A stretch of DNA of 64,000 nt from Lutraria lutraria (Eukaryota > Mollusca > Bivalvia > Venerida > Mactridae): contig OZ026847.1 in the NCBI GenBank assembly GCA_964023205.1, forward strand, positions 14,577,182 to 14,641,181, written 5' to 3'. Below, one piece after another: positions 1 through 13,068 of this stretch. Numbering within the stretch: the stretch's first letter is position 1; each line of letters starts with the position of its first letter. The translations under genes were made by a program, and so were the position numbers. Under the pieces are notes generated by a model. That model was not told where the DNA came from and searched no databases. It saw only the letters and a list, made by a program, of their open reading frames with translations.

Positions 1-205
1 AGCAATCAAAGTACTGAAAGTACTCATGGAAACTGAACCAACATAGACTTGGGCTGCAACATGAAAATTAATGGGAATGAGTTTAACAATTGCGAGGCAG
101 ATGTAGAAAAACATATTTAGATCCACATAAAAATCCAAACATGCCAAGTGAGTGACAGCTATACAGAAAGTTGCACTATCATTCAGTTTCCAAAAAAATT
201 GGGGG
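1..205. repeat. SINE family B tail fragment
   Basis: Sequence beginning with a paired 'aagtactgaaagtact' motif, then an 'aacatagacttg ... ctgcaaca' block and a 'gtttaacaa' block. The same order is found at 6534-6710, 9536-9720, 33984-34160 and 56640-56770, so it is one interspersed repeat. At 6362 it follows a tRNA-like head, which makes it the 3' body of a SINE. Confidence 0.6.
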
Positions 206-473
206 TAAAAATTGCTACAAATATTTTTAGGGGTTGAGGAAGTTGAGTCTGTCACATAACTGCAAACCAATATTTTCTAAGGATGGCTCCATCACATGCA
301 TTTTTAAGCATACCTGGGTTACAGTGTTTCTATTACTTTAAGCAACTAATCTCATCATTAAAAACCAAATCACAAGATCACAACAGCAGTGAAGACACAT
401 TGAGGATTTTTACAAGTTTCACTACACTATACTACCTAAAGGAAGAATTCAAATAAAATCAAACACGACTTAC

Positions 474-3400
474 TTCTGAGCTTCTTTAGTGAACTGTCTC
501 CATCTGAAAAAAGCTTGCTGCAGGCGTAAACGACGGTTCTCTAAAGCACGGACTCTCCACTGAAACATTTCCAGATTACCATCATAAAAATTAATTAATA
601 TTCATTATGAAATTATTGAAAGCCTAATTTTTCAGGCCCAGATCTCAATCATAAGATGGTGTTTTTTATGAGTACAACAGTTGGTCAACATGCTGGACAC
701 ATGTTTAGTTGCCTCTATAGCAATTAGGTTACAATCAGATTTCAATCTTTAGTTTCATGAAAGAGTGTATGAAACAGAAATTAAATTTTTCAATGAATTG
801 TAACCTATGCCAAAAATTAAAATTTACCTCTCTCATTATCTTCAGACTATGACACTTTAGCATTATAGCAATTAAACACTTAGAGTTAAAACAAAGATAA
901 AAATACATTATTATCTGGTATTTATACTATGAGAGCCACACTGAACTATTTAAGCATTGAACAGCTTTAATTAAAGAAAAATATTTGCCACAAAATGTTA
1001 TCTTATTGTTGCAAATCCACAACCTGAGATGACATACATAATAGTCAAAGCTAAAAAAATATCAAAATTTGTCCGACAGCTCAAGGTATCCCAGTAGAGC
1101 TGATAAATATGGACAACTTTCAGTAAATTTTAAGCAATCAACCGGAACAAACCTTCATAAATATAGATTGTAGAAGCATATTGTTAACCCTGTCTTGTAG
1201 AATACCCTGTTGAAGTTTGGACCGATTAATTGCCCATTTAAATGCATTCATTCCTTTCTGTAGAGTATGACGTCGGTGTAATAAGGCGACTTTATTATGT
1301 AACTGATTGTTTCGTGTTGCTGTCTTCCAATGATTGAAATAATAACATAACACATTACTTCTGTAACAGACATCACCCCTGAAAGTTAAAGTTTACCATA
1401 AACAGTCAAACTTGTAAAACAAAGGCCACTCTTGGGGAAAACAAAAGACGGTCTATACATTGACAGGTGGCCTTTATTCAATGAGCCATTCTGTTCTAAA
1501 TAATTACTGACATTTTTTAATATAATAGCATTTGACTGCATGTACAATGTCCAGTGTTTATGCAGTAAATTAAAATGTATTTAAGAATGTATTCAAAGTT
1601 AAAAAATTGTAATTTATTTACAAACAGTATTACAAACAAAATACAGTAAAACCCCGATTATTCGAATGTCATTGGGCCCTGAAAAATAAATTCCGTACTG
1701 TCCGTATATTGCAAGGGAGTTAACTCTCGTATGCAAACAATACATTCCTTGAGTGATAATAAGAATAAATTAAAATGTATAACAAACACTTATTATTTAT
1801 CCTTATTTTATGAATGTACATGAGTTATTAAATGAAACAATAATTCTTGTTAAATAAATACCCGCGCATTTATGGATTATGCAGAACACAATCCGACACA
1901 ATAATTACCGGCATGACAACTTTACTTACTAACGATCGACTAAGCATCGCTATCGTCACATTCTAAAACAATTAAAGAATCGAAGACGTAATGTTTTTAT
2001 TTTGGGGAATATTTTTTCACTAAATCATCATATACTAGTTAGTTTTGTTATATTGTGTTCAAATCAGTTTTTAAGTGAAGTGCAAATAATTTCATACAGA
2101 TCACCAGGTACGTGCGCGTATTAACTTATTATACCCGAGATCATTGTGAAATATTCGTCGCGATTAGTATAAAATCGTAACTAACAATATGGTCAATTCA
2201 ACGATAATTAAACTGCTGACACGCTTCGTGTATGAATTGATGTTACACATTGTTTGTCACATGACAGTTGATTCCCAATCGGCCATTGTTATCAATTGAC
2301 GATTTCGAATAATAGGTGTGAAAATAAGCGCATTCATAACTTCAGGGACCAAATAATGTATTCAGACTTCACCAGGTATTCGTAAAATCCGATTCGTATA
2401 ACCGGGGTTCGTTGAAGTTGAAATATATAGAGACGTAATCGGGACCGTAGATTTTATTCGGATAATACCGGGTATTCGGATAATCGGTGTCCGCATAATC
2501 GAGGTTTTACTGTAAGTTAAAAAGAACTTTTATAACTATATTATAAATATATTTTCATAATTAAAACTAGAGCTGTCACAGAGGTGACTAATACCCCCGC
2601 CTCCACTTTGACACTAAGAATGCAACAGTACACTATACGGCTAAGTTCAAGGGGACATAACTTTGCAATGAGTGAATCGCTGGGCATGAAAATTATGTCT
2701 TGCATCTACATTTCATGGTGATGACATATGTCAAGTTTCATATCAATTGCTTAAAGAATGTGGAAGTAGTTCGCTTCACAAACTTTATACAGACAGACAG
2801 CTGACCAACCAACCAACCGACCGACCGACAGAGTGACTCCAATATACGCCCTCTCAAACTTCGTTTGCAGGGGTATAATGACATCATCAATAACAAACTG
2901 TGAACATTCCTTGGGTGGGAGAGGTATGTCTGAATTCACTGACTGGCAGTTAATCTAACCAGTGTTCCTTGATAAGCATCAATACAATTAAGAAACAAAA
3001 AAGATATTCCAATGAAGTAGAAGTAGGGATGATAATCAATTCTGTAGATAATTTCAACAAATTAACTAGTTTCATTCATTTCAACTAATATCTTTAAAAA
3101 AGAATCTAAAACAAAATGGCCGTACTTTCTGAGCATAACACCATAGCTGATGGGACTGACTCTGTGTGCAGCTTGTAGAATTTGTACATTCCTGGCTTTA
3201 GCATGGAGGACATTGTTAAACCAACGTCGAAAACATTTAGCCTGAAAAAAAGAATGCAAAAAATTATGTATAACTAGAGGGCTCAATAAATCCACTTGTC
3301 CGCTGATAATAATGAGCAGAATTTGACTCAGGATGAGTTGAAATTGCTGTTGAATGAGTTAAAATTCAAAGCTGGTTGTTCTGCTGGACAAGAAGCTTAA

Positions 3401-6400
3401 AAATAAATTGTCATGTCATGACCTACTCAACAGATACTATCATAAATCAATTACATAAACTGTTGATCAGTTATATGGCATGCATTTACAGTATGAAATT
3501 TCAGTTTCAAGGAGTTTCTGGTTAATGTCACTGTTTCAATGATATTTCAGTTATATATGGTGGTCAGTTCACCTTACCAGTTTACTGCACTGTATTCTAA
3601 CCAGTACTATACTTGTAACCCTTCCATGAGAAGCCATCAACTACTCGAAATATGGAGAAATATCTTTTAAAATAATTTTTCATTGTATTGTGAACAAAAC
3701 CACATGGTGACAATTATATCATACTATTATAATTATGTATATTTTTAAAAGAACTTCAGTTCAATTGATATAGAATATACTTATATAAAACTAGGAGGGG
3801 TTAGGTACATTAATCTAAACACTTCTATTTACAAATTGTATTGATAAGTATTGATAATTGACAATGAAGACATTTTTAGTGCAAAGATTATTATCTGAAA
3901 GAAATCAATTCCCTTTTCCCTTTGACATTCCCTGACAAGATTTAACTTTTTGTGGTAAATTTGAAGTAAAAATTGTGGATATATATATGATTTTACTGCT
4001 AATTTCCTGAAAATTAGTGCTGCATTAAGTGCGTTTATCAGGTACATATAAATCAGGGTTCTTAAAAAAAAGAAAATTTGACGGTTATGACTGAATTTCA
4101 ATGTCTCTGACTGATTTGAGTGGCAGATTCAAAGGTTCAAAAGTCAGTCAATAAGTGTTATCATTGATATTAATATATCTATTTCCACCAAATATATGAC
4201 AAACCCCAACCAGTTTTCCTTGATTACGTATCTTTATTTAACCTTGTTCTCCCGAAGTAACTGCCTAATTCTCGAAATTAATGAGGGGGATGAGGCATGG
4301 CCCTAGGCATAATATTTCAGAATGTACCACACTCATGGATTGAACACACACACACCTGGGATCCAAAGCTTAACTTTCTACTTTAATAATTAGCTAACTG
4401 GACACTCAGAGACATAGATACGTGAATAAATAAATACCCCACCTTCCCTTGTATCAAGTGCTCAGATCAAATTGTTCCTACAAGCAAAATTTAAATTCCT
4501 ACTTGACCCCCCTCTCCCAGGGAACAAATTCAATGTCTTATGATAATATAAATCAATTACACATATTTCAAACCTCCTTAAAATATCTGTTCAATACATG
4601 AAATGTTTATTTCTAAAAGATCAGCACATTAGTCAACACCTGTAATATGGATTAGCTGAAATATCATGTAAATATGACTTCATACTCAGATTAAAGTCAA
4701 TATTTAAGTTCTTTTAAATTAACTCATTGAAAATAATTAAGAATTGACAATTCCATTCTTATTGAGAGAATCAACCTTCAAGGGGTCTCTGGGGTCAAAT
4801 GCTTACGATGTCTGACTATAATCAGTAGCCCTTAATTGCTGTCAGTTAGAATCAGACAAATTTCATGTGTGAGGAAGTTATTTACTAGTATTCAGCTAAT
4901 TTACAGGTCAGTGGTTCTTACCAAGGTGTACCTCATAGTCTTCCTAAATTGCTACAATAGACAAGTTGACAAATGGCCCTGGCTGTTGGTCCAATATTAA
5001 ACCCCAGCCCAAAAAATATTAAAATAATTCAACTTTCAGGCTTATCAAAGATTTAAAAGACACATGGGCAAGTTAAGTGTTGGTTAACCTTGACACAGTG
5101 AAGCTGTATGCCAAAAATTCCAGTCATTAAGTAGCTGTTATTAGTAAAGGTTTCACCTAGCTTCACAAAGAGATCACATAGTTGAATCTAACAAAGATTA
5201 AGTTGTTAGGAACATAGATAACCAAGATAATATCTCTAATTCACAATTAGGTTTGAATGGCATGTAAAGTGCTGACTTTGATTCACTCTAACAATTTATC
5301 ACGGTAATCTTAAATACCTTTGAAAATATCAATACCAGTCATTGAAAGAATAGAGATTGTATTGGAAAGTGTATGCAAAGTTCAGCTTTCAAAAAAAAAA
5401 ACCAAGAGTGCCAGGTCACAAAATATGTCAAGGGCCATAACTCAGAAGTGCCTGGGCCGATTGGGCTGGATATCGAACTTGACCGAGATTGTTCTCATGG
5501 CCATAAACATTTCCATCAATTTCATCCATTGTGGACACTGCCCGCCAACCCGCCCGCCCACCCTGGGTGTTCCCATAATACAACGTGTTTTTTATGTGGA
5601 TTCAAAGTCTCACCAATAGCTAGGGTCATTAGGCTTCGTAGAAGACTCCAGGCATACACCAAAATGGAATCACGTAAATTGGTTGGATGGCTTCCTCACG
5701 AGTTAATTTATTTCTTGTCCTGGATGTGATTTGAACTCACAATGGTGAGGTCCTAGTGATAACTAGTCAAGAGACCAGAACCATTCAATCATAGACATCC
5801 AAGCACATGTCACAAAAATTTCACAATTGACTTAAGATCGTATCATGACCATATCTCATCAAGATGAAGAACAAAAGTCATCAATGCTATGTGGTGTAAC
5901 TCTTTTATGAACATTTTTTTAAAGTCACTCACTTCATGCACTGAAGTCATTTATTTGAAAATGAAGATTTAGTAAAGAGTTATCATAGGAATTGTTAAAT
6001 TGATATCGTGATAACTTGACTTCCTTACCAGCAGCACCAAATCTTGACGTGTGTCAGAATCCACATTGTACAGTTTCCGTAGCAACTTTACAGCTTGACA
6101 AGTCGATGATACGGAATCTCCTGATCGTAATGAGAAAGGCAAACTGAAAACTGAGGATCTGAAAAGGAATACAGACATAGTTAAAATTTAGATTTCTAGA
6201 CTGGATACAAAATCAAACTCTTAAGTTACGCCTAAAGCTCATGAGTCAAAGACCATAAAAATATTCCAAAGGTATCGGCTCTCCAGGTCCCCGTACTAAA
6301 TGAAGTCAATGAGTAAAACTCTGAGAAGCTAAAATAGGAATTTCATCTTGGTATTAAAATGACGCAGCCATGGTCCAGTGGTTAGTATGCAGGACTTGTA

Positions 6401-9400
6401 ACCTGGAAATCTGGGTTTGAATTCGGCAGGTCATAACCTTCCATGAATTTTAAAAAAATGTTCATTTCCCACCATATTTGGTGAAGTTGCCGGCCCTTTT
6501 TGGAAGGGTAAGTACTGGTTAGAATACAGTCCATAATAAAAGTACTGAATGTACTCAACTGGTCTAACATAGATTTGCATAGCAATATAAAAAGGGAACT
6601 ATAAGTTTACAACTGCATGGCGGATGTTGACAAACCTAGTGTTAGGTCCACATAAAAAATCATGTGCGCCGACAGCTAAGGAAAGCTGAATTATTGTTTA
6701 ATTTCCCAAAACTGGGTAGGTGAAAAAACAATGTCATAAGTTTGTCTGAACTAAAAAATAATTCTACACCAACTATTGTAAAATAGTTTGAGTTATTATA
6801 CTACAAAATTAATGGAATCGAAATACTGATTATATATAACAAAACAATACAGTGATATATACAAACACCACTTCACACAAAAACACAACGTGTTAATAAT
6901 ATATGACCACACTCCTATACATGATCCATGAGAAATGACGATCAAAAAGAGGGGAGCAGGGGACAGTGTTCCATTCTACAGAATATTTCATATCTATGAC
7001 AAATCTTTCTCTTTTTACACTTCAAAATCATGCAAAAAGTGGAAATGTTTGTGCCATTTACCAAAAGCAGCCGATGAAATATCTTTGAACAACAAATAGA
7101 ATATAGTATCTCCTTTAAATGACACCCAGATATATGTAGTAAGGGCATTGCATGACCACTCAATCAACCATTCCAGGGCATACTCATATTTTCTGTGATA
7201 CTATTTCAAAGAATGTCATTTGCTCTAAATATTACTTACTACACAGTGAATTTCAAAATTATCAAATCTCCTGTGATACACAAATAGTTCTGGCTTTAGA
7301 AAAAGAGAAAAATTCTTTAGGATTTGTCATAGAAAATAATGAACAGGTGCAGTGAGGTGTCACCTCCTCCACAAGATCCAAGTTACCTGACCATGCTTAT
7401 ATCTATCAACCACATCATGAGTGCAAATAGAGCTACTAGCTATACCCTATGAGATGTTGAAATGTGAACAATTCTTACAACAAGAAATACACTGATGATG
7501 AATACATAAGTAATTGACAGCATAGTATTACGCTTGTAATTGTCTTGTGACATCAACTAGTGCAACAGTACTTTCAGTGCTTTGATTATAGCACAGTTTA
7601 CAGGTCAGAGATAATTCTACACAAATTAAAAAAATATTAAATCAGATTTAAATTTTAAGTCTATTTTATCATAATAGCAACACATGACCCTAAGTTTAAG
7701 GTCAATTTAAAGTTTTTATCTGAATTATTCTTGAAGTTGTTTATTTATGTCTACTAATATACTGAATTACAGTAAAACTTTGGTCAATTAAACAAACAGA
7801 AGCAATATGTCTCAGGGCTCAGAACTAATTCCAAATAAGGATTTTTACTAATAACAAGTCTTACATTATGATTAACTAAGCTTTAAATATTAGGGTTCCA
7901 TACAGATACAGTATGTTTGAGATCAATAATCAATGCATGAGGTCTGTAGTATCATATTTATAGCGAGTTTATTAATCCAAAATAAGCGAGTTTTTCACCT
8001 CTTTTCTTATTCAGAAAAATCCATTGGACAGATCCATATTTTTTCTATGTTTATATCAATTATTCTGAGATTTACATACTTTTCATCTTTAGTCCAAATT
8101 TTGTAAAAAGAATTGGTCATTGCCAACTGATTGAAATATTCAAGATTGGATATGGTAGGTTCTTAAATATCAGTTGGCAACAATTAATTAAGCAAATTAT
8201 TCTATAAATTCCAATGAAAAGGATTTTGATCAGACAGAAAGAAAAAACTGACCAACGACAACTGTTAAATTAAAGTTAGAACCACTATTTACTGGACCAG
8301 AAACAAATTTACATATTTTGGCCACAATTATGTTATATCATCATAAGCTACTACAAGTTGTTTCCATATATGGGAAATGTACAAGTACTGATAGAATGGG
8401 GCAAATGGGGAAAATTGTCACTATTCCGGATTGGGAATGGATGAGTTTATCCTATTCCATCCCACTATGTAAGGTAAAAAATCTCTGGTTGTGACAAACT
8501 CTAGGTAAGAGGTCCAGTTTTCTAAAGAGTTATCTAACTTGTCTGGCTCTCAGAAAACATACAGAAAGGTCTTTTTGTATATAAGATGTACATAAAAAAT
8601 ATAAACATGTATCTTCAATAAACAGTGTACCGGTACTTAAACATTTATAGCACTTCTTAGCTTTGAACTCAGGGGCCTACTGAAAAGGAGAATGAACATA
8701 ATACCTCCCTATTGTATAACACTTCTATTGAATTATATTCCTTTTGTAAGTACCGGTAGATAAATAGTGACAGATATTTGAAAGTTGATTAGACAAATAT
8801 ACACAACTACTATCTAATGAAATTACAACTGGAGGAAATCAATATTTCAAAGTATTCAAATCAAATTACATGGATTAAACTGAAGATTTCACTGTCACAT
8901 AAATTTCAATGGTGATTACATGATTCGATTTCATGACAGGACAAATTTGAATTCAGTAATTTATACCTCAAGACTAAGTTTAAAACAAAATTTTAGACCT
9001 TAAACTCTTCAATCAAAGAAAAAAGCAAGACTTTTTTTATAAATATTTCACCAAGATCTAGAAATCATAGGCACTAAATAGCAAATAAAATGAAAATTTA
9101 ATGTAATTGTAGTTTACTAGCAGGCGACAAAATTGGTATCTGCTGAAAAAATCTATAACGGGCTTGCCAAATGTTAACCATAGGAAGCAAAGGTTAGCTG
9201 AAAAAATCTATACTCAATACATAAACATGTTATTGATCTTTAATGTAATCATGATATTACATTCTTTCTGTCGAATAAATCAAATACATTATACAAGAAT
9301 AAGTACCTAGTCTAGGGTTTGAGGATACAAGCAATCTCTTGATTTATTTTTATGTATTTTTTATGCATATTTATAACATTAATGTTACTAGGTACTTTTT

Positions 9401-12400
9401 AAGAATGTATTTTATATCAAAGAAGCTGAATATGTCATACTGCCTGTGTATCAAGTTTAATAAATCTTAAAACACTTTAAGGATGATATTGATACAATGT
9501 ACTGTATATTAAATGGATGGAGCTTATAGTTACAAAAATCAAAGTACTGAAAGTACTCATGATTATTGAACTAACATAGACTTGCACTGCAACATGGAAC
9601 AAGAACTTAGTTTAACAACTGCATGGCGGAAATAGAAAAAACATAGTAATTTGGTCCACATCAAAATTCATGCGCTCCGAGCAAGTGACTTCTATGAAAA
9701 GCTAATTCCAAAAGTTGGTAAATTTATCTATCATGTATTGACATCTTGATCATTTGAGATCTTACAATTATAACTGTCATCATCTTTATAGGCTTTATTA
9801 TGATTAGAAAATAATATAGATATATATGATACCACAAACTATCACAATAATGAATAAAACATCTATGAAAACAACAACCATTTGAAGCGTTCACCTAGCG
9901 TGTATCTACCCAACTTTACCTAGTTTGTTTTGTAGCCACAACCTGCCTGTGGGAAGTATATATCATAATTATCCTGACAGAAAAACTATAATTAAATAAA
10001 ATCATTAATTCAAATAACACAGTCAAAATGATAACAAATAATGAGAAATAATAAGCATGCAGCACTTTTTTAAAAACAGTTTTGAATTTTGGAGGAAGTG
10101 AAACAAGATCATTAACTGAGGGGAAGCCAAGGGAGGCATACTTCGATGTTTGTTTGAAACCTACCCTAACTGGCTTCATTCAGCAGTAGTGAACTTCTTC
10201 AGAGGGCTTGGCTGATACAGTAGGGCAAGTTAGCTTTATACATACCAAACTAGCATTATCACATGCTCCCATACAGCCATGATAAATTAAATTAGAAGTA
10301 ATCCCATTTGGAGCTGGGATCTGCTTCACTATCACATTATAACTATAAATCCCATACTGTCAGCAGGGGCCAATATCTCTGGTTAACATAAAATTTATAT
10401 ACCATAACCCAGTTCCCCCTCATTGCAATCATCAATAGTTTACAACAATATAATATTAAATGAGAACATGTAGCACCTCAGAAAATTGAGGGTACAAAAG
10501 TGAAATATTCTGACAGCCTGACGCACGCTAGTAGTATTTCATTGTTTCCAACTTCTAACAAAAAATTCACAAAATGCTAAGGATTAATTATTTTGATCAG
10601 GTAGAAGTTTGGTTCTATCAGGAAATGTTTGTTATTAGGGTCAGTATTAGCTAGTAAGTATGTCTACAGAAGAAAAGTTAATCATTACAAATTTCAGCAA
10701 TAAACATATTATTAGTCTTTGTTTATTAGTACTTAGTAGTATTGATATTCAGTCTGATTAAACATACATCTTACTAATTCTACATATATCTATACAAAAA
10801 AGTCTTCCTAAATAAAGGATCAAACTTACTCAGTACTGGCAGTGTCAGACTCCACAAACCTCCCAGGTGTACGTCTTCCAGCATCTACAACTTTCTCCGG
10901 GTGAGTCCCTTTTACTGGGCTGAAATCCTTATATCTTTGAGATTCACGTCGTATTTGAACATCTTTCAAAGGAATTTCCACTTCCAACTGATGTTGCTGT
11001 GTCACAACAGCCATGGTTATATGTTCCAACTTATCAAAAATGGCTTTACTGTCATATGGTGCACCTGAGAAACCTTCCTTTGGTTGTATAACACCATATG
11101 CTGATGTTGAGTTCAATGGGTGCCTTTTATTTTGTTTGGATTGTTTTAGTTTATCATGATATTTATCACAGTTATTTGATGGACTAGCTTGTAATTTCCT
11201 ATTAGTACAAGCAGGTATGCTTATGCTTATGTTTAGTTCATCCATCAGCATTGGACCAGAGTCTTGTTGCTTTATGTCACTTCTTTGACCATTCCGTAAC
11301 ATCTCCTGATTTTTAATCCATTCCCGAACTTTTCTTTCACTTTTTTCAGTGCTCTTAAGCTGTCTTCTATCAAATTCTTTCCCTGTAATTTCTCCTCTAA
11401 CATCATCATGACTTTTTCTTAAATGATTGTCTGGACTTTGTCTCATCTTCTGTGAAGCACTAATAATATCCGGAGTTTTTCTAGATTCACTACTCTTACC
11501 ATTTCTAGAACTAGGTCTATGATTTCTGGAATCATGTTGTCTCCTTTCAGCTGATTCAGTCCGTCTTCTTGTTTTGTCACCATTGACACTTTTATCTGGA
11601 TGACGAGCTTCAGTAGCACTTGGTACTCTATGTTTATGTCTTTTTCTATCTTTTTCGGGTGTTAAACTTGTGCCAACAAAATTGTCTAAATTGCTTTGTC
11701 TGTCCTCCTTGCCTGACCCTGATTGCAAGAAGTCAGCTTTAACTCCACGTTCAATTCCACCAATATCATTATTCCTACATAAAACAGTTTTTTTAGCCAC
11801 TGATATACCACATTGTAAAACTGGGGCACTTGCTGGTCTACCTAATGGTTCATAGAATGGTGCATTGCTTTGAACACTTCGTATAGACTGGTTCAATACA
11901 TTTGTTTGTATTTCTTTAGAGTCCATTCTAGAACCAGGTCTACTATCATCTTCCATTGGTTCAGGTGTATCTGCCTTGACATTCGTTTTTCTAGGACGAG
12001 CAGCAATCATTTTTCTACCTCTTTTAGCATGAGACAAATCAACATCATTTTTACTTTCATTGAACACTTCCTCTATGGCATTATTACTTCTATTTACACT
12101 GAACGCTTTAATAGGTTTATCATTGTCAATTTTTCGATTCCGTTTCTCTCCTAACTTTTCCTTCAAAGTATGCAAATCAACAGCAGACAATCTTCCATCT
12201 AAATGTCTTTCTTTAAATATATCAGCACTTTGAATTCTCCTAGTTTTTCCATTTCTATCATCAAAATAGTTATCTAATGTTTCGGTGTCATTTTGTTCTT
12301 GGTTTTCCTTTAATGAATCACTTCTAGTCACCATAACCTTCCTGTTTCTTGATTTATATTCATCATAGTAAGATTTTCTATCGGTAATATCTTTTGTCTC

Positions 12401-13068
12401 TCTATCTCTATGAATTAAAGACCTTAATGCAGCAATTTTATCAGTAAAATCCAAACCTTTTCTCAACGGTGTTACCTCATCATCTAACTCATCCTTAAAA
12501 TCAAGTTTTTTTCTTACTTCCATCAAAGGACTTTTTCGTGCATGACTTTTAGTAGCATTTACTTTATCCACAGGAATTTTTTTATCACCTCTTTCAATTT
12601 CATCAGATTTTGCTTTAATCTCTTTCGTTTCACTACTGCTCCGCTTAACCAATTTTAAACTGTTTAATTTTTCAGATGGCACACTTCTACGACCACTTTT
12701 CACAGCCAATTCTTCACCTTCAATATTTTTACTGCCACATTCAACAGAAGTGCGGGAAGCCCGTACAGGGTTGACCAAAATTTTCTTATTCCTCATTTTA
12801 TTGGTTTCTCCTGAGGATTTCCTTTTTTCAGCAGCTAGTTTGGTGTTTTCAAATTTGGTGTAATCAAAACCCAAGAGTTTTGATACCCTGATAGCATCAG
12901 AAACTGAAGATGCCATTTTTAACTCCACTGGTATTTTTTGGAGAAAACTCAAGAAATGTATCTCCACATGTTTTTAACCCCTCTAACCAAATTCCATGCT
13001 GATCATACAGGATTTGATGTAATCTTTGTACTACAACTTCATGTTTCTGAGTCTAAATTCCATTTCAG
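474..13068 (-). CDS. SFI1-like tryptophan-repeat protein, N-terminal part (3' end outside window)
   Basis: Partial spliced gene read right to left. Coding exons with matching phases: 12916-10830 (ATG at 12916, 695 codons plus 2 nt), 6158-6029, 3241-3126, 1360-1153 and 559-474, about 875 residues before the window edge. The first exon probably starts at the acceptor near 13068. Residues 1-695 are rich in Lys, Arg, Ser and Asp and look disordered. From about residue 740 the exons carry aromatic-x-x-Trp units (FRRW about 746, FNHW 789, AFKW 820, FMKW 848, FFRW 867) in helical, basic context, as in SFI1-type centrin-binding repeats of centrosome proteins. All introns are GT-AG, for example the gtaagt donor left of 10830. 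SFI1 is the family suggested by the repeat; CCDC191-like or other W-repeat centrosomal proteins remain possible. The chain of exons is well supported; the name is not. Confidence 0.72.
1153..1360 (-). CDS. SFI1-like W-repeat exon
   Basis: Exon of the same minus-strand gene, 208 nt, between a gttacag acceptor (right) and a GAAG/gtttgt donor (left). It completes the codon left open by exon 3241-3126 and ends in phase 0, joining directly to the TGG that opens exon 559-474 (residues ...IFMK/WRVRALENRR). It contains two repeat cores, FNHW and AFKW, 31 residues apart. Confidence 0.65.
1421..1500. repeat. Fragment of the CAGTCAA MITE family
   Basis: A 'ggccactcttggggaaaa ... gacaggtggcctttattcaa' block matches the middle of the complete 168-bp MITE at 19266-19433, and in opposite orientation the copies at 16086 and 39471. 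Confidence 0.55.
1644..2512. mobile_element. Non-autonomous pogo/Tigger-like DNA transposon, 869 bp
   Basis: The ends are inverted repeats: CAGTAAAACCCCGATTAT at the left, and the right end read in reverse is CAGTAAAACCTCGATTAT. Both ends abut a TA dinucleotide (1642-1643 and 2513-2514). TA duplication and CAGT ends are typical of pogo/Tigger within Tc1-mariner. No transposase frame is visible inside, so it would need enzyme supplied in trans. It lies in an intron of the SFI1-like gene. More CGATTAT-type repeats occur near the right end. Confidence 0.8.
2591..2878. repeat. Interspersed repeat with tacccccgc / gcaggggta ends
   Basis: Begins 'atacccccgc' and ends 'gcaggggtataat', imperfect terminal inverted repeats. 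It holds a pyrimidine/purine tetranucleotide run of ccaa and ccga units near 2803-2833. A related start is seen at 42551. It resembles short elements common in bivalve non-coding DNA; class unknown. Confidence 0.5.
3126..3241 (-). CDS. SFI1-like W-repeat exon
   Basis: Exon of 116 nt following a good acceptor (tttttttcag on the minus strand). It starts in phase 0 directly after exon 6158-6029 and opens AKCFRRWFNNVLHAKARN, an SFI1-like core. The donor is weaker (gaaa/gtacgg) but gives phase 2, which fits the exon at 1360. Confidence 0.6.
3547..3660 (-). repeat. SINE family B fragment, reverse orientation
   Basis: The block 'ttcagttatatatggtggtcagttcaccttaccag...' matches the reverse copy at 25831-26024 that ends in a tRNA-like head. 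Only the tail part is present. It is intronic. Confidence 0.4.
4785..5000 (+). repeat. Diverged SINE family D copy
   Basis: It shares 'gtctgactataatcagtagccc' and the terminal 'aaatggccctggctgttggt' with the better copy at 41423-41660. Heavily diverged. It is intronic in the SFI1-like gene. Confidence 0.5.
5605..5770 (-). repeat. SINE family D fragment, reverse
   Basis: Contains 'cttcctcac...', then 'gatttgaactcacaatggtgaggtcctagtgataactagtc', the reverse of the tRNA-like head and box B of family D. The preceding 5400-5600 stretch (runs of ccaacccgcccgcc) is another low-copy-looking repeat. Confidence 0.45.
6029..6158 (-). CDS. Short exon of the SFI1-like gene
   Basis: A 130-nt exon with a tttttcag acceptor and a CTGCTG/gtaagg donor, both strong. 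It needs one nucleotide at its start, exactly what the donor at 10830 leaves, and ends in phase 0 as exon 3241 requires. The encoded stretch (SSVFSLPFSLRSGDSVSST...) leads into the W-repeat region. Confidence 0.65.
6362..6720 (+). repeat. SINE family B, fullest copy
   Basis: A tRNA-like head with box A (tggtccagtggttagta) and box B (gggtttgaattc) is followed by a conserved body ('gaagttgccggccctttttgg', 'agtactgaatgtactc', 'acaactgcatggcgga'). Partial copies: 27546-27700 (plus), 25831-26024 and 18945-19105 (minus), and tails at 1-205, 9536-9720 and 56640-56770. Confidence 0.7.
9536..9720 (+). repeat. SINE family B tail
   Basis: Contains 'aaagtactgaaagtactc', 'ctgcaacatgga' and 'aacaactgcatggcgga', as in the full copy at 6362-6720. 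No tRNA-like head. Intronic. Confidence 0.6.
10830..12916 (-). CDS. Large first coding exon of the SFI1-like gene
   Basis: Single uninterrupted 2087-nt coding exon. I chose ATG 12916 (context taaaaATGG, protein beginning MASSVSDAIRVSKLLGFDY); the frame stays open further upstream to 12967 but without another ATG. The product is highly charged, with many RKS-type patches and no recognisable globular domain. A short helical stretch near residues 635-665 (DKLEHITMAVVTQQHQLEVE) could be structured. It ends in phase 2 at a consensus gtaagt donor and joins the exon at 6158, which needs one nucleotide, so the join is in frame. Confidence 0.8.

Noticed and set aside
9916..10179. Minus-strand frame of 87 codons (KPVRVGFKQTSKYASLGFPS...) as an exon of the SFI1-like gene
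   Set aside because: The donor at 10830 (phase 2) fits the acceptor at 6158 directly; this frame has no convincing acceptor and donor and would need matching phases.
11670..12154. Two plus-strand frames opposite the large SFI1-like exon
   Set aside because: Shadows of the minus-strand coding frame.
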